This document shows positions 53,602 through 63,944 of a stretch of DNA of 64,000 bases, piece after piece. Origin of the DNA: an uncultured Pelagibacteraceae bacterium (GTDB lineage: Bacteria; Pseudomonadota; Alphaproteobacteria; Pelagibacterales; Pelagibacteraceae); NCBI GenBank assembly GCA_902573295.1, contig CACGJB010000003.1, forward strand, positions 1 to 64,000, given 5' to 3'. The number at the start of each line of letters is the position of its first letter. The first letter of the stretch is position 1. Position numbers and translations under genes: made by a program. Under the pieces are notes generated by a model. That model ran no database searches and was not told the DNA's origin. It saw nothing but the letters and a program-made list of their open reading frames with translations.

Positions 53602-56471
53602 TGTTACATAATTCTCAAAAAGATTTTTTAAAAAGACACATTGGACCTTCAGATGAAGATCAAAACAAAATGCTTAAAGAACTTAATTATAAATCTCTAG
53701 ATGATTTAATTAAAAGTACAGTTCCAGAAAAGATCCAATTGAAAGATGAATTAAATATTGGCGAGTCCAACTCAGAGTATGAAGCATTAAGAAAATTAAA
53801 AGCAATTTCAAAAAAAAATCAAATTTATTCTAACTTCATAGGAATGGGTTACTACGGTACTTACACACCATACGTAATTCTGAGAAATATTTTAGAAAAT
53901 CCAGGTTGGTACACTTCATACACACCTTATCAGCCCGAGGTAGCTCAAGGAAGATTGGAAATGCTACTAAATTTTCAACAAATGGTAGTTGATTTCACGG
54001 GAATGGATATCGCAAATGCATCTTTATTAGACGAAGGAACAGCAGCTGCAGAAGCCATGGGATTAAGTCATAGATTAAATAAAAAAGATAATAATTTAGT
54101 TTTTGTCTCAGAAAATTGTCACCCACAAACAATAGATGTAATTCAAACAAGAGCAGAACCAATGGGGTTAAAAGTACTTGTTGGTGATGAAGAGAAAGTA
54201 TTAGATCAATTAAAAGAAGATTTAGTTTGTGGTATATTACAATATCCAGGAACATTAGGAGATATAAAAGATCCTAGTGAAGCGATTAGTAAAATTCATA
54301 AAAAAAATGGTAAAGCAATTTTAGCTTGTGATTTATTGGCACTTGCTAAGTTAAAAACGCCAAGAGAACTTGGAGCAGATATTGCCGTTGGAAGTTCTCA
54401 AAGATTTGGAATTCCAATGGGTTACGGTGGACCTCACGCAGCCTTCTTTGCAACTAAAGACGAATACAAAAGATCTATGCCAGGAAGAATTGTTGGGGTA
54501 TCTGTTGATAGACATGGAAACAAAGCATACAGATTATCATTGCAAACTAGGGAGCAACACATAAGAAGAGACAAGGCCACAAGTAATATTTGTACTGCTC
54601 AAGCTCTATTAGCGATTGTCTCAGCAGCATATGCTATTTATCACGGTCCAGAAGGTATCAGAACTATTGCTGAGAGAGTTTCTCAATTAGCTAAAAACTT
54701 TGCAGATAAATTAAAGCAATCAGGTTATGAAATTTATTCAGATCATTTTTTTGATACAGTTACAATTGTAACTAAGGATAAAACTGATCAAATCTATAAA
54801 AATGCTTTAGATCAAAAAGTAAATATCAGAAAAGTAAATTCTGAAATGTTGGCAGTTTCTTTCGATGAAAAGAAAAATGTTTATAGAGTAAATCAATTAT
54901 TAAAAATTTTTAATGCAGCTGAATCAATTAAAAAAGAAGATCCAACAGTAAGTTTACCTAATTTACCAAAAAATTTATTAAGAACTTCAAAATATTTAGA
55001 ACATCCTGTTTTTAATTCATATCATTCTGAAACTGAGATGCTTAGATATTTAAAAAAGTTAGAGGATAAAGATATAGCTCTTAATAGAACTATGATTGCA
55101 CTTGGTTCATGTACTATGAAATTAAATGCCACTGCAGAAATGATACCTATTTCATGGAGAGAATTAGCAGAGCCTCATCCATTTGTGCCTATTGAGCAGA
55201 TGGAAGGATATAGAGATTTGTTCACTGATCTTAAAAATTGGCTTAGATCAATCACTGGTTTTTCTGGTGTTTCACTTCAACCAAATGCAGGCGCTCAAGG
55301 GGAATATGCAGGATTAATGGTTATTAGAAAGTATCATTTAGATAGAGGTGAGCAAAATAGAAATATATGTTTAATACCAAGTTCAGCACATGGAACTAAT
55401 CCTGCTAGTGCTCAAATGGTAGGAATGAAAGTTGTCGTTGTTGACTGTGATAAAGAAGGAAATGTTGATTTTGAGGATTTAAAGAAAAAAGCAGAAATGC
55501 ATTCTGAAAATCTTGGAGCATTAATGGTCACTTATCCTTCAACACATGGAGTATTTGAGGAAAAAATTACAGATATATGTGAGTTAATTCATAAACACGG
55601 TGGTCAAGTTTATATGGATGGTGCAAATTTAAATGCCCTTGTTGGTATTGCAAGACCAGGAAATTTTGGTCCAGACGTTTGTCACATAAATTTACATAAA
55701 ACTTTCTGCATCCCACATGGCGGTGGAGGACCAGGAATGGGACCAATTGCATGTAAAAAACATTTACAAGTATATTTACCTAATCATCCAGTGGTTAAAG
55801 ATTGTGGACCTGCAACAGGAATTGGAGCAGTTTCAGCAGCACCTTGGGGAAGCTCTAGTATTTTATCAATTTCTTGGATGTATATTAAAATGATGGGTTC
55901 TGAGGGTTTAAAATTAGCTACTCAAGTCGCAATATTAAATGCAAATTATATTGCTCAAAGACTCAAAGATCATTATCCAATTCTTTATAAAGGTTCAAAT
56001 GGAAATGTAGCTCACGAATGTATAATTGATATACGATCAATTAAAAGCGAAACAGGGATTACCGAAGAAGATATAGCTAAAAGATTGATTGATTATGGTT
56101 TTCATGCCCCGACTATGTCATGGCCAGTGGCAGGTACAATGATGATTGAACCAACTGAAAGTGAAAGTTTGTCTGAACTGGATAGATTTTGTGATACTTT
56201 AATCAGCATTAAAACTGAAATTGATATGATCAAGTCTGGAAAATTTGATAAAGTTGATAATCCAATCAAAAATGCACCTCATACAGATATTGAATTAGCT
56301 TCAGATGAATGGAATCACAAATATTCAAGAGAGCAAGCCGCATATCCAGCAAAATTCTTAAAGGCAAATAAATTTTGGCCTCCAGTTGCAAGAGTTGATA
56401 ACGTATACGGAGATAAAAATATTTTTTGTACTTGTCCAAGTATGGATGAGTTTAAAGAAGATGCAGCATAA
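53601..56471 (+). CDS. gcvP: glycine dehydrogenase (P protein, unsplit)
   Basis: 956 aa; RHIGPSDEDQNKML, INLHKTFCIPHGGGGPGMGPI PLP site. Confidence 0.97.
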   Translation: MLHNSQKDFLKRHIGPSDEDQNKMLKELNYKSLDDLIKSTVPEKIQLKDELNIGESNSEYEALRKLKAISKKNQIYSNFIGMGYYGTYTPYVILRNILENPGWYTSYTPYQPEVAQGRLEMLLNFQQMVVDFTGMDIANASLLDEGTAAAEAMGLSHRLNKKDNNLVFVSENCHPQTIDVIQTRAEPMGLKVLVGDEEKVLDQLKEDLVCGILQYPGTLGDIKDPSEAISKIHKKNGKAILACDLLALAKLKTPRELGADIAVGSSQRFGIPMGYGGPHAAFFATKDEYKRSMPGRIVGVSVDRHGNKAYRLSLQTREQHIRRDKATSNICTAQALLAIVSAAYAIYHGPEGIRTIAERVSQLAKNFADKLKQSGYEIYSDHFFDTVTIVTKDKTDQIYKNALDQKVNIRKVNSEMLAVSFDEKKNVYRVNQLLKIFNAAESIKKEDPTVSLPNLPKNLLRTSKYLEHPVFNSYHSETEMLRYLKKLEDKDIALNRTMIALGSCTMKLNATAEMIPISWRELAEPHPFVPIEQMEGYRDLFTDLKNWLRSITGFSGVSLQPNAGAQGEYAGLMVIRKYHLDRGEQNRNICLIPSSAHGTNPASAQMVGMKVVVVDCDKEGNVDFEDLKKKAEMHSENLGALMVTYPSTHGVFEEKITDICELIHKHGGQVYMDGANLNALVGIARPGNFGPDVCHINLHKTFCIPHGGGGPGMGPIACKKHLQVYLPNHPVVKDCGPATGIGAVSAAPWGSSSILSISWMYIKMMGSEGLKLATQVAILNANYIAQRLKDHYPILYKGSNGNVAHECIIDIRSIKSETGITEEDIAKRLIDYGFHAPTMSWPVAGTMMIEPTESESLSELDRFCDTLISIKTEIDMIKSGKFDKVDNPIKNAPHTDIELASDEWNHKYSREQAAYPAKFLKANKFWPPVARVDNVYGDKNIFCTCPSMDEFKEDAA

Positions 56472-56477
56472 TAATTA

Positions 56478-57716
56478 ATGAAAATTGCTGTTGTCGGCTC
56501 TGGTATTTCTGGATTAAGTGCTGCCTATTATTTATCTAAAAAAAATCATGTAGATCTTTTCGAGCAAGAGGATCATTTTGGTGGACACTCTCATACAATA
56601 GATTTGTTTTTTGATGAAAAAAAAGTTTCAGTAGATATTGGTTTTATTGTTTTTAATTTTCAAACTTATCCAAATTTAATTAATTTTTTTAAGGAAAATG
56701 ATATTCAAATTGAAAAAAGCAACATGTCTTTTTCAGTTTCAGTAGACAATACGAAATTTGAATATTGTGGAAAAGGATTGAGTGGAATTTTCTCTAATAA
56801 ATCAAATTTATTTAACATACAGTTCTTAAAAATGTTTTTTGATATAATTAAATTTTATAAAAAAAGTGATCAAGTAAATATATCAAATGATAAAATTACT
56901 TTAGGTGAATATTTAAAAATCAACAAATTATCTAAAACTTTTGTCGATTATCATATAATTCCAATGGTATCTGCAATTTGGTCTATGCCCCCTTATGAAG
57001 CAAGCAAAATGCCAATTAGTTTTTTTCTTAGGTTTTTCCAAAATCATGGTTTGTTTAAATTGAAAAATAGACCGCAGTGGTACACAGTTACCAATAGAAG
57101 CAGAACTTATGTAAGTAAAATACTTTCTCAAATAAGCGGTGAACATTATAAAAATTATAAAGTTACAAAAATTAAAAGGAAATCATCAGGATTAGATTTA
57201 TATTATGGTGGAGAAAGCGAATTTTTCGACTATGACAAAGTAGTTTTGGCGACACACGCTGATGAAGCCTTAAAGTTAATTGAAAATCCAACAGAGGATG
57301 AGAAAAATATTCTTTCAAATTTTAGTTATAAAGAAAATATAGCTTATATACATACAGATCAGCGGGCTATGCCAAAAAATAAAAAAGCTTGGTCCTCTTG
57401 GAATTCATCAATAGATGATAAGAATTTAGAGAAAAATTCAATAACATACTGGTTAAATTTATTACAAAACCTAAAGTGTGATGAAAATATTTTCTTAACA
57501 TTAAATCCTTACTTCAATATCAACGAGGAAAAAATATTGAGAAAAGTAAAATTCACACACCCATATTACGATCAAAAAGCACTAGATGCACAATCAGAGC
57601 TTATTAAAATACAAAATAAAAAAGATTTACTTTTTTGCGGCAGTTATTTTGGTTACGGATTTCATGAAGATGGAATAAAATCGTCTATTGAAATGCTGAA
57701 AAACCTTAATGATTAG
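56478..57716 (+). CDS. FAD/NAD(P)-binding amine-oxidase-like protein (CFA-cluster type)
   Basis: IAVVGSGISGLSAAYYLSKKNHVDLFEQEDHFGGHSHT; followed by DUF1365 and CFA synthase. Confidence 0.88.
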   Translation: MKIAVVGSGISGLSAAYYLSKKNHVDLFEQEDHFGGHSHTIDLFFDEKKVSVDIGFIVFNFQTYPNLINFFKENDIQIEKSNMSFSVSVDNTKFEYCGKGLSGIFSNKSNLFNIQFLKMFFDIIKFYKKSDQVNISNDKITLGEYLKINKLSKTFVDYHIIPMVSAIWSMPPYEASKMPISFFLRFFQNHGLFKLKNRPQWYTVTNRSRTYVSKILSQISGEHYKNYKVTKIKRKSSGLDLYYGGESEFFDYDKVVLATHADEALKLIENPTEDEKNILSNFSYKENIAYIHTDQRAMPKNKKAWSSWNSSIDDKNLEKNSITYWLNLLQNLKCDENIFLTLNPYFNINEEKILRKVKFTHPYYDQKALDAQSELIKIQNKKDLLFCGSYFGYGFHEDGIKSSIEMLKNLND

Positions 57717-58473
57717 TTCTTGTATATATAATGGAAATGTAATCCATAAGAGATTTAAACCAAAAAAACATTTTTTTAAATATAAAGTATTTTCATTACT
57801 TATAGATCTATCTGAGCTAAATGAGCTTAATGATAAATTAAAATTTTTTTCATTAAATAAATTTAATCTTATTAGTTTTTATGAGAAAGATCATGGTGAG
57901 CGTGATGGTTCATCTCTTTTTGATTGGGTAAAAAAAAATCTAATAAATAACGAAATCAGTACAGATAATATAAAAATTAAACTTTTATGCTATCCAAGAA
58001 TATTAGGTTACGTTTTTAATCCACTAAGTATTTTTTTTGTATACGATAAAAATAATAATTTAATTTCTATATTGTATGAAGTTAAAAATACATTTGGTGA
58101 GCAACACACATATGTTTTTAAAGTAGAGGGACAAAACAAATTAATCCAAAATAATTGTTCAAAGAAATTTCATGTTTCACCATTTATTGAAATGGATTGT
58201 AATTATTTTTTTAGGATATTAAATCCAGAGCAGAAGTTGTCAGTTGTAATTGATCAATATGATCAAGAAGGAAAAATTCTTTTTGCGTCTCAAGATGGTG
58301 AAAGATCTGATTTAACAAGTAAAAACTTAATGAATTCTTATCTTAAACACCCTTTAATGACATTTAAAATTATCTCTGCGATACATTTTGAAGCGTTTAA
58401 ATTGTGGATTAAAGGAATTAAATTTATTAAGAAAAAATTTAAAATTAAAAATAACTTAACAGTAGAGAATTAA
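57709..58473 (+). CDS. DUF1365-family protein
   Basis: GNVIHKRFKPKKHFFKYKVF, YPRILGYVFNPLSIFFVYD. Confidence 0.9.
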   Translation: MISSCIYNGNVIHKRFKPKKHFFKYKVFSLLIDLSELNELNDKLKFFSLNKFNLISFYEKDHGERDGSSLFDWVKKNLINNEISTDNIKIKLLCYPRILGYVFNPLSIFFVYDKNNNLISILYEVKNTFGEQHTYVFKVEGQNKLIQNNCSKKFHVSPFIEMDCNYFFRILNPEQKLSVVIDQYDQEGKILFASQDGERSDLTSKNLMNSYLKHPLMTFKIISAIHFEAFKLWIKGIKFIKKKFKIKNNLTVEN

Positions 58474-59651
58474 TGTTCTTAAATAATGCAGCAGATAAAT
58501 TAGTTTTTAAATTTCTAAACAAAGTAAGCCATGGTTACCTTGAGCTAACAACATATGACGGAAAAGTTTTAAAGTTTGGAAATTCAAATGAAAAATTGCA
58601 TGCAAATATTTTAATCAAGAAACCAGATTTTAATTATAATTTAATTAGAGGTGGTAGTATTGGCTTTGCTGAGAGCTACATGAGAGGTGAATTTGAAACT
58701 GATAATTTATCAAATTTAATTGAATTAACTGCAAGAAATATAGAAGTAATACATAAATTTTCAGGACTTCTCGATTTTCCAATAATTAATTTTGTTAAAA
58801 ATAAAATAATAAAAAATACAAAAAGTAGAAGCAAAGAAAATATTGCTAAACATTATGATCTAGGGAATGATTTTTTTTCTCTTTGGTTAGATGACACACT
58901 CACATACTCTAGTGCTATTTTTGACGATAAATCGAAAAATCTTTCTGATGCTCAAAATAACAAGTATCAAAAATTAATTGATCTTATTAAACCAAATAAT
59001 GGTGACAAAGTTTTAGAAATAGGATGTGGTTGGGGAGGTTTCGCTGAGTACCTAGGTAAAAAATATGATGTTAAACTAGACTGTATTACAATATCAAAAA
59101 AACAATTTGAATATGCAAAAGAAAGAATTTTTAATTGCGGTTTAAACGAAAAAGTAAATATTGAAATAAAGGATTACAGAGATCTTAAAGGTAAATACAA
59201 TTCAATTGCGTCTATAGAGATGATCGAGGCTGTTGGTCAAAATTATCTAGAGGGTTATTTTAAAACTATTAAGACTAACTTATCTGATGGTGGCAAAGCA
59301 GCTATTCAAGCAATAACTATCGATGATAGGTTGTTTGATAGATATAAAAACAAACAAGATTTTATTCAAAAATATATTTTTCCAGGTGGTTTTTTACCAA
59401 ATAAAAATAGTATTAATCGATATGTCTCTGAAAACGGTTTAACTGTTAATTCATATATTTCTTATGCTGATCATTATGCGAATACATTAGCTATATGGAG
59501 AAATGAGTTTTTAAAAAAATGGGATTTAATAAAAAATCAAGGTTTTGACTTAACATTTAAAAGAATGTGGGAGTTTTATCTTTCTTATTGTGAAGCAGGA
59601 TTTAAGTCAAAAAACATTGATTTGATACAATTTTCAATGCAAAAAAAATAA
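58473..59651 (+). CDS. cfa: cyclopropane-fatty-acyl-phospholipid synthase family SAM methyltransferase
   Basis: NIAKHYDLGNDFFSLWLDDTLTYSSAIF, VLEIGCGWGGFAEY. Confidence 0.93.
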   Translation: MFLNNAADKLVFKFLNKVSHGYLELTTYDGKVLKFGNSNEKLHANILIKKPDFNYNLIRGGSIGFAESYMRGEFETDNLSNLIELTARNIEVIHKFSGLLDFPIINFVKNKIIKNTKSRSKENIAKHYDLGNDFFSLWLDDTLTYSSAIFDDKSKNLSDAQNNKYQKLIDLIKPNNGDKVLEIGCGWGGFAEYLGKKYDVKLDCITISKKQFEYAKERIFNCGLNEKVNIEIKDYRDLKGKYNSIASIEMIEAVGQNYLEGYFKTIKTNLSDGGKAAIQAITIDDRLFDRYKNKQDFIQKYIFPGGFLPNKNSINRYVSENGLTVNSYISYADHYANTLAIWRNEFLKKWDLIKNQGFDLTFKRMWEFYLSYCEAGFKSKNIDLIQFSMQKK

Positions 59652-59668
59652 AAATAATGGAGATATTT

Positions 59669-60217
59669 ATGCGACATATAAAAATAATTAAGTCAATTTC
59701 ATTGATAATTTCATTATTCTTAATTACAAGTTGCTCAAATAATAGCGCTATGAAACCAGAAGACTTTAAAAACAAAGAGCCAAGATTAATTATTGAGGAA
59801 TATTTATCTGGAAATGTTAAGGCTTGGGGTGTTCTACAAAATAGATCAGGAAAAGTTACAAGACAATTTTCTGCAGATTTAAATGGAACCTGGGATGGAA
59901 AGCAATTAATTCTTAAAGAAAAATTTAATTGGGATGATGGTGAAGTTCAAGACCGAGAGTGGAAAATAAATAAAATTGATGAGCATAATTACGAAGGAAC
60001 AGCAGGAGATGTTGTAGGTAAAGCAATAGGATATTCTTACGGACCAGCGTTTAAATTTGAATACGTTTTATTAGTCCCGGTTAAAGGTAAAGAATTAAAA
60101 ATAACTTTTGATGATTGGATTTTTAAACAAGATGATAGAGTTGCAATTAATAGAGCCACAATGACTAAATTTGGTTTTAAAGTCGCTGAGCTAACAGTCG
60201 TATTTGTTAAAGATTAA
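59669..60217 (+). CDS. DUF3833-family lipoprotein
   Basis: Lipobox LITSC; WDDGEVQDREWKI; ATG at 59669 preferred. Confidence 0.8.
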   Translation: MRHIKIIKSISLIISLFLITSCSNNSAMKPEDFKNKEPRLIIEEYLSGNVKAWGVLQNRSGKVTRQFSADLNGTWDGKQLILKEKFNWDDGEVQDREWKINKIDEHNYEGTAGDVVGKAIGYSYGPAFKFEYVLLVPVKGKELKITFDDWIFKQDDRVAINRATMTKFGFKVAELTVVFVKD

Positions 60218-61537
60218 TCAAGCTAATAGAAAATTTTTAAAAAATTTTAAAAACCAGTTTATCCGTCCATAATACATAGTATAGCTTTTACTTAGTAATT
60301 TCCTAATTTCTTTTGAAGTGAAAATCTTATGTTTAAAAACAAGATTATATTGATCAAATTCTTCATAAGTATTGGCTGTTATTTTATCTTCATATTCTTT
60401 AAAAACAGGTGTGCCAGGATATGGAGTCCAAACACTGAACTGTGAAAAAGCAGTGTTAAGTTTTTTTGCATAATTGATAGTTTTCATTATTGAATTTTCA
60501 TCATCAGCAGGGAAACCTATTATAAACATAGCTGATACTAAAATATTATTTTTTTCTAATTCTCTTATTTTTTCAAGCTGATCATCTTTTTTTATAGTGA
60601 ATCTGTTCGCATCTTTTAAAACTTCTTCATCTCCACTTTCAACACCAACTTTGACCCCTTTAAGTCCAGCTTTTTTTAATATTTGTATTAACTCACTATC
60701 TAGAATTCTTAAATGTGTCTCAATTATAAACCTAACATTGAGTTTTCTGCTTATTAATTTTTCACAAAAATCAATTGTGTGTTTCCTATTAATTGAAAAT
60801 ACAGGGTCTCTAAATATAAAAGTTTTTACTTTAAATTTTTTGTTCCAATATTCAATTTCATCAACTATTTTTTGAGTATCTCTTTGTCTTGGTTTACGAC
60901 CTTGTTGAAGTGGATATACACAATACTTAAAGCAAGAATATGGACATCCTCTAGTTCCTAAAATTGGTAATGATTTCTCAGTACCAAATAACAAACTTGT
61001 CTTATTATTTTTGATTACGTTTTCCCAATCAGGATATGGTAAATCATCTAAATCAAAACTATGTTCAAAATTTACTATTTTATTATCTTCCTTTTGTTCT
61101 AGGTTTTCGTTTTTTAAGAAAAAGAACTCAGGCTCACCTGATATCACAGTACCACCAGCCTCGATATATTTCTTGGGGTTACTGGTTGCAAATGGCCCTA
61201 TTACATAAATTTTTTTTTTTAATTGTGAGATTTTTTTTATATAATTACATTCTGTTTCACAACAAACTATAGATGAGACTACTATGAACAGGTCATAATT
61301 AATAAAATTCTCGGGTATTTTTTTAGAATAATTTACTTCGTGTCCTTTTTTTTTTAGCACAGACATTGTGTAAATAGCAAACATAGCAGGCCAATCATGG
61401 ACAACTTTTAGTGTTTTTTTTAAAAATTTAGGTATTAAGTTATCTCCAAAATCATTTCCCGTTCCATATCCACCACTTGTATCCTTAGATATTCTATGAG
61501 AAACATGTCTCTCTGGATCTAAAATTAATATTTTCAT
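60218..61537 (-). CDS. B12-binding-domain-type radical SAM protein with CX3CX3C motif
   Basis: N-terminal Rossmann-like domain, GTRGCPYSCFKYCVYPLQQGR, radical-SAM TIM-barrel pattern. Confidence 0.82.
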   Translation of the reverse strand: MKILILDPERHVSHRISKDTSGGYGTGNDFGDNLIPKFLKKTLKVVHDWPAMFAIYTMSVLKKKGHEVNYSKKIPENFINYDLFIVVSSIVCCETECNYIKKISQLKKKIYVIGPFATSNPKKYIEAGGTVISGEPEFFFLKNENLEQKEDNKIVNFEHSFDLDDLPYPDWENVIKNNKTSLLFGTEKSLPILGTRGCPYSCFKYCVYPLQQGRKPRQRDTQKIVDEIEYWNKKFKVKTFIFRDPVFSINRKHTIDFCEKLISRKLNVRFIIETHLRILDSELIQILKKAGLKGVKVGVESGDEEVLKDANRFTIKKDDQLEKIRELEKNNILVSAMFIIGFPADDENSIMKTINYAKKLNTAFSQFSVWTPYPGTPVFKEYEDKITANTYEEFDQYNLVFKHKIFTSKEIRKLLSKSYTMYYGRINWFLKFFKNFLLA

Positions 61538-61581
61538 AAAAATAGATATTTAATATGAAAAGTTACATTTTGAAAATAATA

Positions 61582-62349
61582 TCATTTATCTCTTTTCATA
61601 TACTTATTGCCAAAATTTATTACTCCAAAATACATCCAATTTGGTAAAATTTGTATAATCTTCATCATATAAGTGAAAATTTTAGGGAAATGAATTTCAA
61701 AATTATTTTTTTTAATTAAGCCTTGATAAATTTTTTCAGCTGCAAAACTTGATGATTTTAAAAATGGCATTGGAAAATCATTTTTATCTGTCATTGGTGT
61801 TTTTATAAATCCTGGGCTAATTAAACTTACATGCACATTTTTTCTTCTCATGTCAAAATACAAACTCTCAGTAAAGCTAGTTAATGCAGATTTTGAAGCA
61901 CAATATCCCCCGGCTGCAGGTAATCCTCGATATCCAGCAACAGAAGACACAATTGCAATTTTACCATTTTTCTTTTCACAAAAATGATCATAAATAGAAT
62001 TTACAGAATTCATCACACCAAAGAAGTTTACTTCCATAATTTCTCTGATTTTACTTAAATTAAATCTTTTCTCAGAATTTGGGTCATGCATACCTGTGCA
62101 AAAAACACAAATATCAATAGTTCCAAAACGATTAAAAATTTTATTTGCAACTTCTTTGCAATTATCAGTATTTGTTACATCTAATGGAAATGAAGAAATA
62201 TTTTCATTTATTTTATTAAGATCTAATAATAAATTTTCTCTTCTTGCAGATGCAGCTACATGCCAGCCGTTGTTAGCAAATTTAATTGCTAGGTCTTTCC
62301 CAATACCAGTACTTGCCCCAGTTATCCAAATTATTTTTTTATTAATCAT
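61582..62349 (-). CDS. short-chain dehydrogenase/reductase
   Basis: ITGASTGIGKDLA, SSVAGYRGLPAAGGYCASKSAL. Confidence 0.93.
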   Translation of the reverse strand: MINKKIIWITGASTGIGKDLAIKFANNGWHVAASARRENLLLDLNKINENISSFPLDVTNTDNCKEVANKIFNRFGTIDICVFCTGMHDPNSEKRFNLSKIREIMEVNFFGVMNSVNSIYDHFCEKKNGKIAIVSSVAGYRGLPAAGGYCASKSALTSFTESLYFDMRRKNVHVSLISPGFIKTPMTDKNDFPMPFLKSSSFAAEKIYQGLIKKNNFEIHFPKIFTYMMKIIQILPNWMYFGVINFGNKYMKRDK

Positions 62350-62370
62350 AATTTACTTTATAATATTAAT

Positions 62371-62838
62371 ATGAATCAAAATAAATTTTTATCTTTTATA
62401 ACCTTCCTTATTATTACGTTTTCAGCTTCTTTAATTGGTGGATTAGCAACAGTTAATTTTAAAGAACCATGGTACTCATTACTAAATAAACCATCATTAA
62501 ATCCACCAGATTGGATATTCGGACCTGTTTGGACCACCTTGTATACATTGATGACAGTTGCAATATGGCTTTATTGGCATACGAAAAATAGAGATATGAA
62601 TACTGTTTATATTTATTTTATCCATTTAGTATTCAATACAACTTGGAGTGTAGTTTTTTTTGTTTTTCACAATATGGTTTTGGCTCTTTTAGTATTAATC
62701 ATACTAATAGCATTGATAATCAATCTTATTTTAAGGTTTAAGCGCGTCAAGATGTTGAGTGCCTACCTAATGATTCCATATTTACTTTGGTGTAGCTTTG
62801 CACTAATTCTGAATACAAGTTTGATTATCTTAAATTAG
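62371..62838 (+). CDS. tspO: TspO/MBR family protein
   Basis: PWYSLLNKPSLNPPDWIFGPVWTTLYTLM, 5 TM. Confidence 0.93.
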   Translation: MNQNKFLSFITFLIITFSASLIGGLATVNFKEPWYSLLNKPSLNPPDWIFGPVWTTLYTLMTVAIWLYWHTKNRDMNTVYIYFIHLVFNTTWSVVFFVFHNMVLALLVLIILIALIINLILRFKRVKMLSAYLMIPYLLWCSFALILNTSLIILN

Positions 62839-62840
62839 TT

Positions 62841-63944
62841 ATGGATGATGTTGTAGTAATTGGTGGTGGAATAATAGGGGCAGCAACTGCTTATTTTTTA
62901 TCCAAAGAGGGTAGAAAAGTAAAAGTTATTGAAAGAGACCCTACTTATAAAACAGCCTCATTCCCATTATCTTTAGGTGGTTTTAGAAGACAATTTTTCC
63001 AAAAAGAAAATATTTTATTAGGAAAATTTGCAAGAGAATTTATTTTCCAAATACCAGAATTATTAAAAACAGAAAAAAATCCTAATCCGACAGCTAGTAT
63101 GGTAACCAACGGATATCTTTTAATGTTTGGTCCTGAACATGCTGAAGAACAATATAGAGCATTAGAAAATCATAAAGAATGTGATGCAGGAACAAAAAAT
63201 ATTAAAGGTTCAGAATTATCAAAAGTTTTCCCTTATGTGAATAGTGAAGGAATAGAGACAGCAACTTATACGGATAATCAAAGTGAAGGATGGATTGATC
63301 CATTTATGTTTCATAGTGCTCTTAAAAGTAAAGCAATAGAGCTTGGAGCAGAATTTATTAAAGGTGAAGTAAAAAGTATCTCAGAAATAAATGCTAAAAC
63401 AATTGTTTCTGCGGCTGGTTGTTGGACAAAAGAATTGTTAGAAGATATTCCTGTTGTTCCTCAAAAGCATACCGTGTTTAGAGTAAAATGCCCAACATAT
63501 ATAAAAGAGATGCCATTAAGTGGAGACTTAACAACGGGTGTTTATTGGAGACCAGAAGGTGGGGAATATTTAGCAGGATCACCTATTTCTGTATTTGATG
63601 CAAATGATTTGGAACCAGCTTGGAATGATTTTGAGGAATTAGTTTGGCCAGCTCTTGCAAAGAGAATACCTGCCTTTGAAGAATTGAAGTTAACTGGTGG
63701 ATGGGCAGGTTACTATGATTGTAATAGATTAGATAATAATGCAGTTGTTGGTAAGCATCCAAAATATGATAATGTTTACATGGCTTCTGGATTTACAGGT
63801 CGGGGATTAATGCAGGCTCCAGGTATCGGTAGAGCCTTAACAGAATTAATCACAACAGGATCATACCAAACAATTGATATAAGTGATTTTGCAGTTGAGA
63901 GAGTTTTGGGTAAAACCGCTAGGCCAGAGCCCTACGTTCTATAA
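62841..63944 (+). CDS. FAD-dependent oxidoreductase (DAO family)
   Basis: VVIGGGIIGAATAYFLSKEGRKVKVIERD; GFTGRGLMQAPGIGRALTELI. Confidence 0.88.
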   Translation: MDDVVVIGGGIIGAATAYFLSKEGRKVKVIERDPTYKTASFPLSLGGFRRQFFQKENILLGKFAREFIFQIPELLKTEKNPNPTASMVTNGYLLMFGPEHAEEQYRALENHKECDAGTKNIKGSELSKVFPYVNSEGIETATYTDNQSEGWIDPFMFHSALKSKAIELGAEFIKGEVKSISEINAKTIVSAAGCWTKELLEDIPVVPQKHTVFRVKCPTYIKEMPLSGDLTTGVYWRPEGGEYLAGSPISVFDANDLEPAWNDFEELVWPALAKRIPAFEELKLTGGWAGYYDCNRLDNNAVVGKHPKYDNVYMASGFTGRGLMQAPGIGRALTELITTGSYQTIDISDFAVERVLGKTARPEPYVL

